Position numbers and translations under genes: made by a program. From Salarchaeum japonicum_A (GTDB taxonomy: Archaea > Halobacteriota > Halobacteria > Halobacteriales > Halobacteriaceae), in assembly GCF_049705945.1 (NCBI RefSeq), contig NZ_JBNAMV010000004.1, forward strand, positions 1,116,001-1,180,000: a stretch of 64,000 nucleotides of DNA, in the 5' to 3' direction. Of this stretch, positions 1 to 8,618 are shown piece after piece; the stretch's first letter is position 1, and every line of letters begins with the position of its first letter. Under the pieces are notes generated by a model. That model worked only from the letters and a program-made list of their open reading frames with translations, was not told the origin of the DNA and ran no database searches.

Positions 1-378
1 CTGGAGGACGCGGTCGGGGACGCGGACGTGACGCCGTTCGACGCGACGTACGGCGGGCTCGGCGTGTTCCCGAACCTCGACTACATCAGCGTGCTCTGGC
101 TCGGCGTCGAGGACGGCACAGAGTCGTTCGTACGACTGCACGAGTCCGTAGAGCAACGGCTCGTCGAGTTCGGCTTCGACCCGGAGGACCACGCGTTCAC
201 GCCGCACGTGACGCTCGCGCGGATGCAGCACGCGGGCGGGAAGGACCTCGTGCAGGAGCGCGTTCGGGAGGGGTCGCCGACCGTCGGGACGGCACGCGTC
301 TCGGAAGTTCGGTTGACGAAGAGCACGCTCACGCCGGAGGGCGCGGAGTACGAGACGGTGGCGGCGTTCTCGCTCTAG
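1..378 (+). CDS. thpR: RNA 2',3'-cyclic phosphodiesterase (2'-5' RNA ligase family), 5'-truncated
   Basis: The window opens inside this gene; the frame is open from base 1, so the N-terminus is missing and about 125 residues are visible. The visible part holds an HVT triplet at about residues 69-71 of the fragment. This matches the second H-x-T/S motif of the 2H phosphoesterase (LigT/ThpR) superfamily, with the typical context 'FTPHVTLAR'. Family members hydrolyse 2',3'-cyclic phosphate ends of RNA and can ligate tRNA halves in vitro. The first H-x-T motif should lie upstream of the window. Its stop shares the tetranucleotide CTAG with the convergent next gene. Confidence 0.85.
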   Translation: MEDAVGDADVTPFDATYGGLGVFPNLDYISVLWLGVEDGTESFVRLHESVEQRLVEFGFDPEDHAFTPHVTLARMQHAGGKDLVQERVREGSPTVGTARVSEVRLTKSTLTPEGAEYETVAAFSL

Positions 379-758
379 TCGCGGCGGTCTTCGAGCACGG
401 ATTCGAGCGCGCTCGCGGCCTCGTCGAACTGCGTGACCGTGAGGCCGTCCGTGGTGACGAAGACGCCGTCGCGTTCGGTGGCGACGCGGAGGAGGAAGCC
501 GTTCTCGAACGACCGGACCGTGTACTGGTACTCGCCGAGTTCCGAGCCCTTGTACGTGTCCTGCGTGAGCTGGAACGCCTGCCACTCGTGGCCGATGAAC
601 GAGGAGAGGTCGGCGTCCTGTTCGAGGTCGTCGCGAAGGTAGAGCTGTTCGTAGTCCGTTCGCGTGAAGAACGTCAGCGAGCGCAGGCTGTCGCCGAGCG
701 CGGTGCGCGCGACGCTGACGAAGCGGTCCGCTGCGTCGTCCGACAGGGGAGCGGTCAT
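375..758 (-). CDS. Uncharacterised haloarchaeal protein, 127 aa
   Basis: A soluble acidic protein of 127 residues with no transmembrane segment or obvious catalytic motif. It starts MTAPLSDDAADRFV and has a mixed alpha/beta pattern: an N-terminal helix, a strand-rich middle with alternating aromatics (about residues 60-105) and a C-terminal helix. The composition fits a real haloarchaeal protein. I do not recognise a function; it looks like one of the small conserved families restricted to haloarchaea. It is convergent with the RNA ligase gene and overlaps it by 4 nt. Confidence 0.7.
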   Translation of the reverse strand: MTAPLSDDAADRFVSVARTALGDSLRSLTFFTRTDYEQLYLRDDLEQDADLSSFIGHEWQAFQLTQDTYKGSELGEYQYTVRSFENGFLLRVATERDGVFVTTDGLTVTQFDEAASALESVLEDRRD

Positions 759-1032
759 ACCCCTGTCTCCACACCCGGACGGTATAGAACTACTCCCGAA
801 CCGGGGCGTTCACGGCGACGCGTTCTCGGTCGCGGGCGGGCGCATCGCCGGGGTTTCGCGCTCCCGTCCCGCGCTCCTCTCAGAGCACGCCACCGGCTGG
901 CCCCGGCATCCTACTTCAACGTACGCCGACGGCTCGAACGCGGAGCTGGAGCGGTGCGGTTAGCGGAATCGGAGGCGGGACGCGTTCGCGCGAACGAGCG
1001 GTTCGAACGAACCCGGAAGTGAGCGGGATTGA

Positions 1033-1074
1033 CCGGTCGCCTTCGGCGACCGGATTTTTTGGTGGAGATTTTTT
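1033..1074 (+). terminator. Hairpin plus T-tracts, terminator-like (+ strand)
   Basis: A 9-bp perfect stem (ccggtcgcc/ggcgaccgg) with a ttc loop is followed at once by ATTTTTT, and then by a second T6 run at 1069-1074. Archaeal termination relies mainly on T-tracts. The odd point is that the nearest upstream + gene ends about 650 nt away, so the transcript that would end here is unknown. Confidence 0.4.
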
Positions 1075-1110
1075 GCGCGAGCGGTTCGCGGGTAGCGCGA
1101 ACCCGAGCGT

Positions 1111-1116
1111 AAAAAA
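1111..1116 (-). terminator. T-tract downstream of the ferritin-like gene
   Basis: Read on the - strand this is a T6 run starting 7 nt after the stop codon of the 1123-1749 gene, the usual form of a haloarchaeal terminator. Confidence 0.5.
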
Positions 1117-1122
1117 GGTCCC

Positions 1123-1749
1123 TCAGCAGACAGGTTTGGGGTTGACGCCGAGGGATTCGAGTTGGTGGGTGTATTCGTCGTAGGCGGCTTGGATGGTGTC
1201 GGTGGCGGCGTCGATGGCGCGCTGGGAGTCCTCGGCGGTGTCGCAGACGGCGTCGAGGAGGTCGTGTGCGCGGACGTTCTGGTCGTCGAGGTCGCCCTTG
1301 AGGTCGCGGAACAACTGCGCCGTCTGGGGGTCGGCTTGGCCGACGAAGAATCCGACGTACTGTTCTTTGGAGGCGCGGGTAGCGAGGAGACGGCCGACGT
1401 AGCCGCCGGCGCGCTCCACGGGGTCGTCGAGCGCGCGGAGGTGGGCGTGCATCGCGGACGCGTCCTCGCTCGGCGTGTGGTCGTCTAGTTCGGCTGTGAC
1501 GCGGTCGTAGTGGTCGGCTTCCTCGTCCGACGTCTCCTGGTAGAGTTCGTGGACGAGGTCGTCGCTGGTGTCCGCCCACGCTTGGAAGGTCTCATGGGCG
1601 GCGTGCTCCGCGTCCGCGGCGGCGCGCAGCACGTCCGCGGTCTCCATCTCGCCGCCAGTCGCGGCGTACAGCGACTTCGAGGACCCGAGCCGGGAGAGCG
1701 CGGTGTCGTTCTCCTCGCGAACCCGCTCGAACACGTCGTCGGGAGTCAT
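1123..1749 (-). CDS. Ferritin-like (rubrerythrin-type) helical protein, haloarchaeal
   Basis: 208 residues, almost wholly helical by pattern, very acidic, no membrane segment. An E-x-x-H at residues 77-80 and a second cluster of E/H residues at 48-53 (AEHAAHE) resemble the diiron ligands of four-helix-bundle ferritin-like proteins. Some haloarchaeal relatives carry the label 'transcription antitermination protein', for which I see no support. It ends in Val-Cys. The start is the only good ATG at the head of the amphipathic N-terminal helix. The gene stands alone, divergent from the creatininase gene. Metal binding and function are inferred. Confidence 0.7.
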   Translation of the reverse strand: MTPDDVFERVREENDTALSRLGSSKSLYAATGGEMETADVLRAAADAEHAAHETFQAWADTSDDLVHELYQETSDEEADHYDRVTAELDDHTPSEDASAMHAHLRALDDPVERAGGYVGRLLATRASKEQYVGFFVGQADPQTAQLFRDLKGDLDDQNVRAHDLLDAVCDTAEDSQRAIDAATDTIQAAYDEYTHQLESLGVNPKPVC

Positions 1750-1829
1750 GCCCGAGAATAGCGGAGCGAGTGCCTTCTAAGCATCGTCGGCGGCGAACGT
1801 TTAGGAGGGACGCGGGAGTGGTCGCGGGT

Positions 1830-2606
1830 ATGCCGGTTTCGCTCGATTACGAGGGCTACGACCTCGGGAGCATGACGTGGGAGGACGCAGAGTCGGCGCT
1901 CGCGGACGCCGCGTTCGTCGTGCTTCCGTGCGGGAGTATCGAACAACACTCGACGCATCTCCCCGTGAGCGTGGATACGCTGCGTGCGGAGAACTTGAGC
2001 CGAGAACTCGTGGAGGCAGCGGCCGACCGCGACCTGTCGATGGTGCGCCTGCCGACCCTCCCCTACGGCTACTCGGAACACCACATGGGGTTCGCGGGGA
2101 CGGTGACGCTCAGCGCGGACACCTACCAGCAGGTCGTCGAGGACATCGGGGCGTCGCTCGCGGAACACGACGTGTCGCGACTAGTGTTGTTGAACTGCCA
2201 CGGCGGGAATCGGTCGCCGCTCGACCTCGCGGCGGACCGCCTCCAGCGCGACCACGGCGTCGAGACGTACTTCGTCCACTGGACGGACTTCGCGCGCGAC
2301 CGACTGGAGGAGCACTTCGGGCCGGGCTGGCAGGACGACGACGCGGGCTGGGGGCACGCGGGCGACCACGAGACGAGCGTCATCGAACTCTTCCATCCCG
2401 AACTCGTTCGCGAGGAGGAGAAGGAACCGCAGACGCGGCGCGCGTCGTACGAGGCGCGGAAGTTCGCGTACTTCGACGACATCACGGAAGAAGGCGGTCT
2501 CGGCGACCCGACGAACGCGGACCCCGAGTTCGTCGAGCAAGTGGTGGCGGAGACGACGGAGAAGATTCTGGACGCGCTCGAAACGGACCGCGAGGAAGCG
2601 GCCTGA
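1830..2606 (+). CDS. Creatininase-family amidohydrolase
   Basis: 258 residues from the ATG at 1830; 20 more in-frame codons upstream read as basic non-coding sequence, so I chose the later start. Family hallmarks are clear: GSIEQHSTHLPVSVDT at about 35-50 (metal ligands Glu38, His40, Asp49), NCHGGN at 122-127, and GHAGDHETS at about 175-183 with Glu181. These proteins are metal-dependent hydrolases of cyclic or formyl amides. The family includes creatininase, the MftE peptidase and the archaeal deformylase ArfB of riboflavin and F420 synthesis. An ArfB-like role is plausible in a haloarchaeon but not shown. It abuts the convergent tssA with no gap. Confidence 0.85.
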   Translation: MPVSLDYEGYDLGSMTWEDAESALADAAFVVLPCGSIEQHSTHLPVSVDTLRAENLSRELVEAAADRDLSMVRLPTLPYGYSEHHMGFAGTVTLSADTYQQVVEDIGASLAEHDVSRLVLLNCHGGNRSPLDLAADRLQRDHGVETYFVHWTDFARDRLEEHFGPGWQDDDAGWGHAGDHETSVIELFHPELVREEEKEPQTRRASYEARKFAYFDDITEEGGLGDPTNADPEFVEQVVAETTEKILDALETDREEAA

Positions 2607-3467
2607 TTATTCGCCCTGTTCGATGGGGGCGTCGACGAGGTTCCCCCACTCGGTCCACGAGCCGTCGTAGTTGGTGACGTCGTCGTAGCCGAGGAGTTCG
2701 CTGAGCGCGAACCACGCGATGGACGAGCGTTCGCCGATGCGGCAGTACGCGACGACCTCCTGGTCGTTCGTCACGCCGGCGTCCTCGTAGAGGTCGGCGA
2801 GTTCGTCCTTGGTCTTGAACGTGCCGTCCTCGTTGACGGTCGCGGCCCACGAGACGTTCTGCGCGCCGGGGATGTGGCCGCCGCGCTGCGCGGTCTCCTG
2901 GAGTCCCGGGGGCGCGAGAATCTCGCCGGAGTACTCCTCGGGCGACCGAACGTCGACGAGCGGGATGCCGCGGTCGATGGCGGTCTCCACGTCGTCTCGG
3001 TACGCGCGGATGCCGTCGAAGGGACCGCGCGCGTCGTACTCCTGCTCGGGGAAGTCGGGGACTTCGTCCGTGGTCGGGTAGTCGTTCGCGACCCAGTAGT
3101 CGCGGCCGCCGTCGAGGAGTTTCACGTCCTCGTGGCCGTAGTACTTGAACTGCCAGTACGCGTAGGCGGCGAACCAGTTCGAGTTGTCGCCGTACAGGAC
3201 GACCGTGGTGTCCTCCGTGATGCCGTGGGAGCCGAGGAGGTCCGCGAAGTCCTCCTGTTCGAGGATGTCCCGCTGCACCTGGTCCTGCAGTTGGGTCTCC
3301 CAGTTGAACCCGACCGCGCCGGGCGCGTGGGAGTCCTCGTAGGATTCGGTGTCCACGTCGACCTCGACGAGGCGGTAGTCGGGGTCGTCGGACTCGAACT
3401 TGTCGAGGTTCGACTCGACCCAGTCCGCGCTTACGAGCACGTCGTTCGCGTAATCGTCTTCTGCCAT
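2607..3467 (-). CDS. tssA: Thiosulfate/3-mercaptopyruvate sulfurtransferase (two rhodanese domains)
   Basis: 286 residues in two tandem rhodanese domains (about 10-135 and 150-280). The C-terminal domain has the catalytic loop CRIGERSS with Cys242, which would carry the persulfide. The N-terminal domain has YGDNSNW at the matching place, with Asp instead of Cys, and is therefore structural, as in bovine rhodanese. The protein transfers sulfane sulfur from thiosulfate or mercaptopyruvate to a thiophilic acceptor in the cytoplasm. It is divergent from a second rhodanese gene; such pairs are called tssA/tssB in haloarchaea. Confidence 0.9.
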   Translation of the reverse strand: MAEDDYANDVLVSADWVESNLDKFESDDPDYRLVEVDVDTESYEDSHAPGAVGFNWETQLQDQVQRDILEQEDFADLLGSHGITEDTTVVLYGDNSNWFAAYAYWQFKYYGHEDVKLLDGGRDYWVANDYPTTDEVPDFPEQEYDARGPFDGIRAYRDDVETAIDRGIPLVDVRSPEEYSGEILAPPGLQETAQRGGHIPGAQNVSWAATVNEDGTFKTKDELADLYEDAGVTNDQEVVAYCRIGERSSIAWFALSELLGYDDVTNYDGSWTEWGNLVDAPIEQGE

Positions 3468-3676
3468 ACGCGTGTCGTTTCACTCGCCAGCCACATAACC
3501 CCATCCGCCGTCGGCAGGAACCCCCTCTCGACCCACGTACGGGCAAGTATTTCCGACTGTTCGCGGATTATCTCTCGGTCGCCGATGACACGCCGAATGT
3601 ACAGGTCGTTTTTGCCGATATTCTGGACGAGTGTCGCGTCCCGCGAGGCTAAGGACGCGCCGGTCCTACAGCGGGT
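3468..3676. promoter_or_regulatory. Divergent promoter region between the two rhodanese genes
   Basis: 209 nt separating the divergent starts. It holds T-rich patches (around 3609-3613) but no TATA box I would defend. The shared spacer suggests joint control of the pair. Confidence 0.35.
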
Positions 3677-4465
3677 ATGAGCGAGACGGACGACCTCGTT
3701 GTGTCAGCGTCGTGGGTCGCGGACCGCCTAAACGACTCTGGCGTGCGCGTGGTGGACGTGCGGGACGCCTGGGAGTACGACGGCATCGGGCACGTGCCGG
3801 GCGCGGTGAACGTCCCCTTCGACTCCTTCCGAACCGAGTCTGGTGAGTCCGGGATGATGCCGCCGCGGGAGAACTGGACGGCCCTGCTTGGAGACGCGGG
3901 CGTCACGCCGGACACGCACCTCGTGGCGTACGACGACACGCACGGCGTGTTCGCGGCGCGCTTCCTCGTCACCGCGCTCTACCACGGCCACCCGATAGAG
4001 CGCCTCCACCTCCTGAACGGCGACTTCAGCGCGTGGACGCGCGACCACGAATCGTCCACGGAGTCAGTGTCGGTCGAACCGACGACGTACGACCCCGAAC
4101 CGCCCGCGGAGACGCCGTTCGTCGGCGCGGACGCGGTGGCGGCGGCGAGCGAGGGCGACGCGGTGGTCGTGGATACGAGACGGCCCGAGGAGTACGCGGA
4201 GGGCCACATCCCCGGTTCGGTGAACCTCGATTGGAAGGACCTCGTGGACGAGGGGACGCGCGGCATCAAACACCCGGACGAACTCGACGTGGTGCTCGGG
4301 GAGCGAGGCATCGTGCCGGGCGAGCGCGTCGTTCTCTACTGCAACACGGCGCGCCGCATCAGCCACACGTTCGTCGTGCTGCGATGGCTCGGGTTCGCGG
4401 ACGTGCAGTTCTACGAGGGGAGTCTGACGGAGTGGCGCGAACTGGGGCGAGACGTCGCTACGTGA
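3677..4465 (+). CDS. tssB: Thiosulfate/3-mercaptopyruvate sulfurtransferase, second copy
   Basis: 262 residues, again two rhodanese domains. The active loop is CNTARRIS with Cys222 in the second domain. The first domain has YDDTHG where a Cys would be, so it is inactive. The acceptor loop differs from that of the divergent TssA (CRIGERSS), suggesting different donors or partners. The ATG at 3677 lies about 28 nt after a weak TATA-like stretch near 3648. The 3' end overlaps the convergent permease gene by 8 nt. Confidence 0.9.
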   Translation: MSETDDLVVSASWVADRLNDSGVRVVDVRDAWEYDGIGHVPGAVNVPFDSFRTESGESGMMPPRENWTALLGDAGVTPDTHLVAYDDTHGVFAARFLVTALYHGHPIERLHLLNGDFSAWTRDHESSTESVSVEPTTYDPEPPAETPFVGADAVAAASEGDAVVVDTRRPEEYAEGHIPGSVNLDWKDLVDEGTRGIKHPDELDVVLGERGIVPGERVVLYCNTARRISHTFVVLRWLGFADVQFYEGSLTEWRELGRDVAT

Positions 4466-5447
4466 CGCGGGTTCGGTTCTGTTCTGCGGCGAGGAGTTGG
4501 ACGGCTTCGGCGAGCAGTGCGGCGACGAGCGGGCCGGCGATGATTCCGACGGGGCCGAGCGTGAGCAGGCCGCCCGTGAACCCGACGAAGTAGAGGCTGC
4601 CGGGGAGGTTCGCTGTCTCGCGGGCGAGTCGCGGCCGGATGAGCACGTCGGGGAGCCACGCGACCAGCACGCCGGCGACGACGGTGACGAGCGCGGCGCT
4701 CGGGATGTCGCCGGTGGTGAGGTGGTAGGCGGCGAGCGCGAGCACGACGAGGCTCGGCCCGACGATTGGGAGGAACTGGAGGACGGCGGCGGCGAGCGCG
4801 AGCGTGGCGTACGCAGGGTAGCCGAGCGCGAAGAAGACCGGGAGCGCGATGAGGAACGTGCCGAGCGCCGTGGCGGCCTGGAGGACGTAGATTGCGTAGA
4901 GGGTGGCGCGGGCGCGGTCGGCGAGCGCGCCCGCCACGTCGTGGTAGGTGTCGGGGATGGCGGCGAGAACGGCGCGCTCGACGGAGTGGTGGTGGATGAG
5001 GAGCGCGAAGACGAGGAAGGCGAACACGGTGAGTTTGAGGCCGAGCGTGGGGAGCGCGGTGGCGGCGTCGACCGCGATTGCGCCGGCGGCTTCGCGGGCG
5101 GCGGCGAGGAGGGTGCTGACGTCGATGACGACGGGCATGTCGAAGACGACGAACGTGAACTCGCCGGGGATTTCGCGGATGAGGTGGACGAGGTCGTCGG
5201 CGCGTCGGGCGAGCAGGAGGATGATGGAGGCGAGCGCGACGAGCAGTCCGGTGGTGACGGCGACGGTGGTGGCGGCGGCGGCCGGCCAGGGCGGAAGGTG
5301 GTCGTTGAGCCGGCGGTGGAGCGGTGCGAGGAGGTAGGTGACGGTGAGCGCGAAGAAGACGGTCCCGAGCACGTCGAAGAGGACGGTTCCCGCGAGGGTG
5401 GCGAAGGCGGCGACGAGGGCGGTGAGGGTGACGCGTCGGGACGGCAC
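4458..5447 (-). CDS. AI-2E family (PerM-type) membrane transporter
   Basis: 329 residues with about eight hydrophobic segments. It has the layout of the AI-2E exporter/PerM family: two N-terminal segments, a soluble middle (about 95-140) and a block of helices with GYPAYATLALAAAVLQFLPIVGP-like sequence near 215-240. The motif 'QFLPIVGP' is typical. Bacterial members export autoinducer-2 or act as Na+/H+ antiporters; substrates of the archaeal members are unknown. On the - strand, a TATA-like element (agcgttaact, complement of 5471-5480) sits about 28 nt upstream of the ATG. Confidence 0.85.
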   Translation of the reverse strand: MPSRRVTLTALVAAFATLAGTVLFDVLGTVFFALTVTYLLAPLHRRLNDHLPPWPAAAATTVAVTTGLLVALASIILLLARRADDLVHLIREIPGEFTFVVFDMPVVIDVSTLLAAAREAAGAIAVDAATALPTLGLKLTVFAFLVFALLIHHHSVERAVLAAIPDTYHDVAGALADRARATLYAIYVLQAATALGTFLIALPVFFALGYPAYATLALAAAVLQFLPIVGPSLVVLALAAYHLTTGDIPSAALVTVVAGVLVAWLPDVLIRPRLARETANLPGSLYFVGFTGGLLTLGPVGIIAGPLVAALLAEAVQLLAAEQNRTRVT

Positions 5448-5497
5448 GCCTGGAGATTCCGGGCCGGCCGAGTTAACGCTTCGGTCCGGAAGCGCCC

Positions 5498-5507
5498 GAT
5501 TTATGTA
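5498..5507 (+). promoter_or_regulatory. TATA-like promoter of the binding-protein gene
   Basis: gatttatgta centred about 28 nt before the ATG at 5531, consistent with a leaderless transcript. Confidence 0.5.
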
Positions 5508-5530
5508 CCACCCAGTGAAACAACCGAGTA

Positions 5531-6649
5531 ATGAAGCGGCGCACGTACCTCAAAACCGGCGGCGCGGCGGCCATCGCTGGCCTCGCCGGCTGTCTGAACG
5601 TCACTGACTCGAACGACGGAACGACCACCGACGGCACAACCGAGGGAACGACCGGCGGGACGACCACCGGCACGACCAGCGAGCCCGACGAACCCCTCAC
5701 GGTGGCGACCTACGACTCCTTCTTCGGGGACGACGGCACCGCCGGGAACTGGCTGAAGCAGGCGTGGGAGGCCGAACACGACACGAAAATCGAGTTCACC
5801 GCGCCCTCGAACGGCGTCAACGAGTTCATCAGCCGGAAGAAGCAGGGCGCGGGCATCGACGCCGACCTCTTCGTCGGCCTGAACACGGGCGAACTCGTCC
5901 GCGTTGACGAACAACTCCCGAACGCGCGGCTGTTCGACACGCCGGACGGCCTCGCGAACGCGAACCGCATCAAGGACGGCCTCCAGATCGACCCCGAGCG
6001 CCGCGCGCTCCCCTACGACACGGGCTACATCAGCCTCGTCTACGACAGCACGGAAATCGAGGAACCGCAGACGTTCGACGACCTCACCACTCCCGCCTAC
6101 GAGGGCGCGCTGCTCGCGGAGAACGCGCAAACGAGCGACCCCGGGCGGGCGTTCCTCCTCTGGACGATTCACGAGATGGGGCCGGAGAACTACCTCGACT
6201 ACTGGCAGGACCTCGCGGACAACGACGTGCGCATCCTCGACGACTGGCAGCCGGCCTACAACGCATTCATGAACCGGGAGCGACCGATGGTCGTCTCCTA
6301 CTCCACCGACCAAGTGTACTACCACGGCGAGGACGAACTCCCCCGCCACCAGATCGGGTTCCTGAACGACCAAGGGTACGCGAACCCCGAGGCGATGGCG
6401 CGCTTTGCGGACACGAACCAGCCGGAGACGGCGGCGGCGTTCATGGACTTCGTGCTCACGGACGAGGCGCAGGCGAACATCGCGGTGAACAACGTCCAGT
6501 TCCCGGCGACGACGACGGCTGACCTCCCCGACGAGTACGACCAGTACGCGCACGAGCCGCCGGAGCCGGTGACGTTTACGTACGAGGAACTCGCAGGAAA
6601 CCTCGACGGATGGATAAACGAGTGGGCGCGCCAGATAGCGAGCAGCTAG
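5531..6649 (+). CDS. ABC transporter substrate-binding lipoprotein, thiamine/iron type (Tat signal)
   Basis: 372 residues. The N-terminus MKRRTYLKTGGAAAIAGLAG carries a twin-arginine motif and ends in the lipobox LAGC at residue 21, so it should be exported folded by Tat and anchored by a lipid. A Thr/Gly-rich linker (about 30-55) leads to a periplasmic-binding fold with sequence like ThiB (TYDSFFGDDGTAGNWLKQAW). ThiB binds thiamine and relatives bind Fe3+. The permease gene follows and overlaps by 40 nt in another frame. No ATPase gene lies beside them. Confidence 0.85.
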   Translation: MKRRTYLKTGGAAAIAGLAGCLNVTDSNDGTTTDGTTEGTTGGTTTGTTSEPDEPLTVATYDSFFGDDGTAGNWLKQAWEAEHDTKIEFTAPSNGVNEFISRKKQGAGIDADLFVGLNTGELVRVDEQLPNARLFDTPDGLANANRIKDGLQIDPERRALPYDTGYISLVYDSTEIEEPQTFDDLTTPAYEGALLAENAQTSDPGRAFLLWTIHEMGPENYLDYWQDLADNDVRILDDWQPAYNAFMNRERPMVVSYSTDQVYYHGEDELPRHQIGFLNDQGYANPEAMARFADTNQPETAAAFMDFVLTDEAQANIAVNNVQFPATTTADLPDEYDQYAHEPPEPVTFTYEELAGNLDGWINEWARQIASS

Positions 6650-8508
6650 CGCCGACACCGGCGCGAGCGCTGCTCGCCGCGGCCGGGCTGGCGACCCTGC
6701 TCGTCCTGCTCGTCGTCTTCTACTATCCGGTCTGGACGGTGTTCGAGAACGCCGTGCTCCGCGACGGCTACGGCGTCTTCGACGCGCTCGCCGACCCGCT
6801 GGCCGCGGTGACGCCCGACGTGCTGCTAGGCGTTCTCTCGGACCCGTTCTTCCTCGGCGCGGCGCACACGCTGTTCGAAGCGCCGCTGCGCGTGCCCGGC
6901 GACGCCGCCGCGTGGACCGTCGAGTTCCTCGCGACCGCACGCCCCGCAGTCGTCTCCCGCCCGCCGTTCGTCGTCCTCGTGCACGACGCCGGCAACGTCG
7001 ACTTCGGACTGTTCGGCTTCACCGCGTACCAGGCCGTGCTCTCAACGGTGTTGAGCGTGCTGGTCGGCCTGCCGGGCGCGTGGGTCCTCGCGCGCTTCGA
7101 GTTCCCGGGCCGGCGCACTCTGAAGTCGCTCACCATCCTGCCGTTCGTCCTGCCGTCCATCATGGTGGTCGCGGGGTTCGTGGCGACGTTCGGGACGTTC
7201 GGCACCGTGAACAACGTCCTCGCCGCGCTCGGCCTGGAGCGAGTGGAGATGCTGTACACGCTCGAACTCGTCCTCGTCGCACACGCGTTCTACAACGCGC
7301 CGCTGGTGACGCGGATGGTCGGGACGGCGTGGGAGAACGTGAACGCGAACGCCGTCGAGACCGCGCGCAGCCTCGGCGCGGGCCGACTGCGGTCGTTCAC
7401 GGACGTGGTGCTCCCGCAGCTACTGCCCGCGCTCGCCGCGAGCGCTCTCCTCACGTTCATCTTCACGTTCATGACGTTCCCCATCGTCCTCGGGCTCGGC
7501 GGCCTGCGGCTCGCGACCGTCGAGGTCTGGCTGTACGCAAGCGTGAACCAGCTCGACTACGAGACCGCGGCCGCGCTCGGCACGCTCGAAACCGCCTTTT
7601 CCCTGTTCTTCATGTACGTCTACCTCCGGTACGAGGCGCGTCGCGCGAGCAGCGGCACGGGCAAACCGCTCCCGCGCGAGCGCCTGTTCTCGGCGGACAC
7701 GCTACACGACTGGCTCAGGCGGGCGGGCGTCGCGGCGTACGGCGTCGTCGTGCTCGTCGTGTTCGTCCTGCCGCTCGTGAGCATGGTCCTCGCGAGCGTC
7801 GGCGGCGTCTCGGACCCGACGCTCGAGTGGTGGCGGTTGCTCGTCGAGCGACAGGGGAGTCGGACGGAGCCGTCCGTGGCGGTTCGGAACTCCCTCTTGT
7901 TCGGCCTCGGCGCGCTCGCGGTCGCGCTCCCGATGGGCGTCGTCGTCGCGGCGTTCAGCACGCGCGGCGGCCGCTTCCGCAAACTCGGTGACACAGTCCT
8001 GATGGCGCCCATCGCGGTGTCCGGCGTCGTCGTCGGGTTCGGACTGCTCCAGGGACTCGTGTTCGGCGTGGACATCGGGCCGTACCGAGTGAGCGTCGTC
8101 GGCCCCGCAGTGGTCGTGCTCGCGCACGCGGTCGCCGGCTACCCGTTCGTCGTGCGGAACGTCGCGCCGATGCTCGGAAACATCGATTCTCGCCTCGTCG
8201 AGGCGGCGCGCAGCCTCGGCGCGGACCGCGCCCGCGCGCTCTGGGACGTCGAACTCCCGCTCGTCTGGCCCGGTGTCGTCGCGGGCGCGGCGTTCGCGTT
8301 CGCCATCAGCATCGGCGAGTTCGACTCCACCATCATCCTCGCGGGCGAAAACACGTACACGATGCCGGTCGCGCTGAAGCGCTTCCTCGTCGACAGGACG
8401 GCCGGCCCGAGCATCGGCCCCGCAGCCGCGATGGGGACCGTTCTGCTCGTCGTGACGGCGCTGAGTTTCGTCGTCATCGACTACGTCGGCGGGCGCTATC
8501 GGCCGTGA
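6610..8508 (+). CDS. ABC transporter permease, two fused membrane domains (ThiP/FbpB type)
   Basis: 632 residues and about 12 membrane segments in two homologous halves. Each half has an EAA loop for contact with the ATPase: ETARSLGAGRLRSFTDVVLP (nt about 7357-7416) and EAARSLGADRARALWDVELP (nt about 8203-8262). Fusion of both permease halves is normal for ThiP and FbpB importers. The ATG at 6610 overlaps the end of the binding-protein gene by 40 nt, implying translational coupling. Thiamine is the likeliest substrate but iron or sulfate cannot be excluded. The partner ATPase (ThiQ) is not in the window. Confidence 0.87.
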   Translation: MDKRVGAPDSEQLAPTPARALLAAAGLATLLVLLVVFYYPVWTVFENAVLRDGYGVFDALADPLAAVTPDVLLGVLSDPFFLGAAHTLFEAPLRVPGDAAAWTVEFLATARPAVVSRPPFVVLVHDAGNVDFGLFGFTAYQAVLSTVLSVLVGLPGAWVLARFEFPGRRTLKSLTILPFVLPSIMVVAGFVATFGTFGTVNNVLAALGLERVEMLYTLELVLVAHAFYNAPLVTRMVGTAWENVNANAVETARSLGAGRLRSFTDVVLPQLLPALAASALLTFIFTFMTFPIVLGLGGLRLATVEVWLYASVNQLDYETAAALGTLETAFSLFFMYVYLRYEARRASSGTGKPLPRERLFSADTLHDWLRRAGVAAYGVVVLVVFVLPLVSMVLASVGGVSDPTLEWWRLLVERQGSRTEPSVAVRNSLLFGLGALAVALPMGVVVAAFSTRGGRFRKLGDTVLMAPIAVSGVVVGFGLLQGLVFGVDIGPYRVSVVGPAVVVLAHAVAGYPFVVRNVAPMLGNIDSRLVEAARSLGADRARALWDVELPLVWPGVVAGAAFAFAISIGEFDSTIILAGENTYTMPVALKRFLVDRTAGPSIGPAAAMGTVLLVVTALSFVVIDYVGGRYRP

Positions 8509-8618
8509 CTCCACGCGAAACGGGAAGGTCGAGCGAGAACGGGATGCGGAGCGCGAGCCATGGGGAGGGTGCGTGGGACGGGACTGTGTGGCATATCCCA
8601 CCACCCGACCCACAGAAC

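Larger units (their letters stand above)
759..1122. other. 364-nt intergenic region with hairpins and T-tracts on both strands
   Basis: No convincing gene. The stretch contains a perfect 9-bp hairpin (1033-1041 with 1045-1053) and an 8-bp hairpin (1083-1090 with 1096-1103). T-tracts on the + strand lie at 1055-1060 and 1069-1074, and one on the - strand (an A-run on +) at 1111-1116. Short open frames crossing it lack the acidic composition of its neighbours. It could be a transcription-termination zone or hold a non-coding RNA ending near 1060. Confidence 0.5.

Noticed and set aside
911..1579. 222-codon frame on the - strand overlapping the ferritin-like gene
   Set aside because: Almost entirely Arg/Pro; shadow of the 1123-1749 gene plus spacer.
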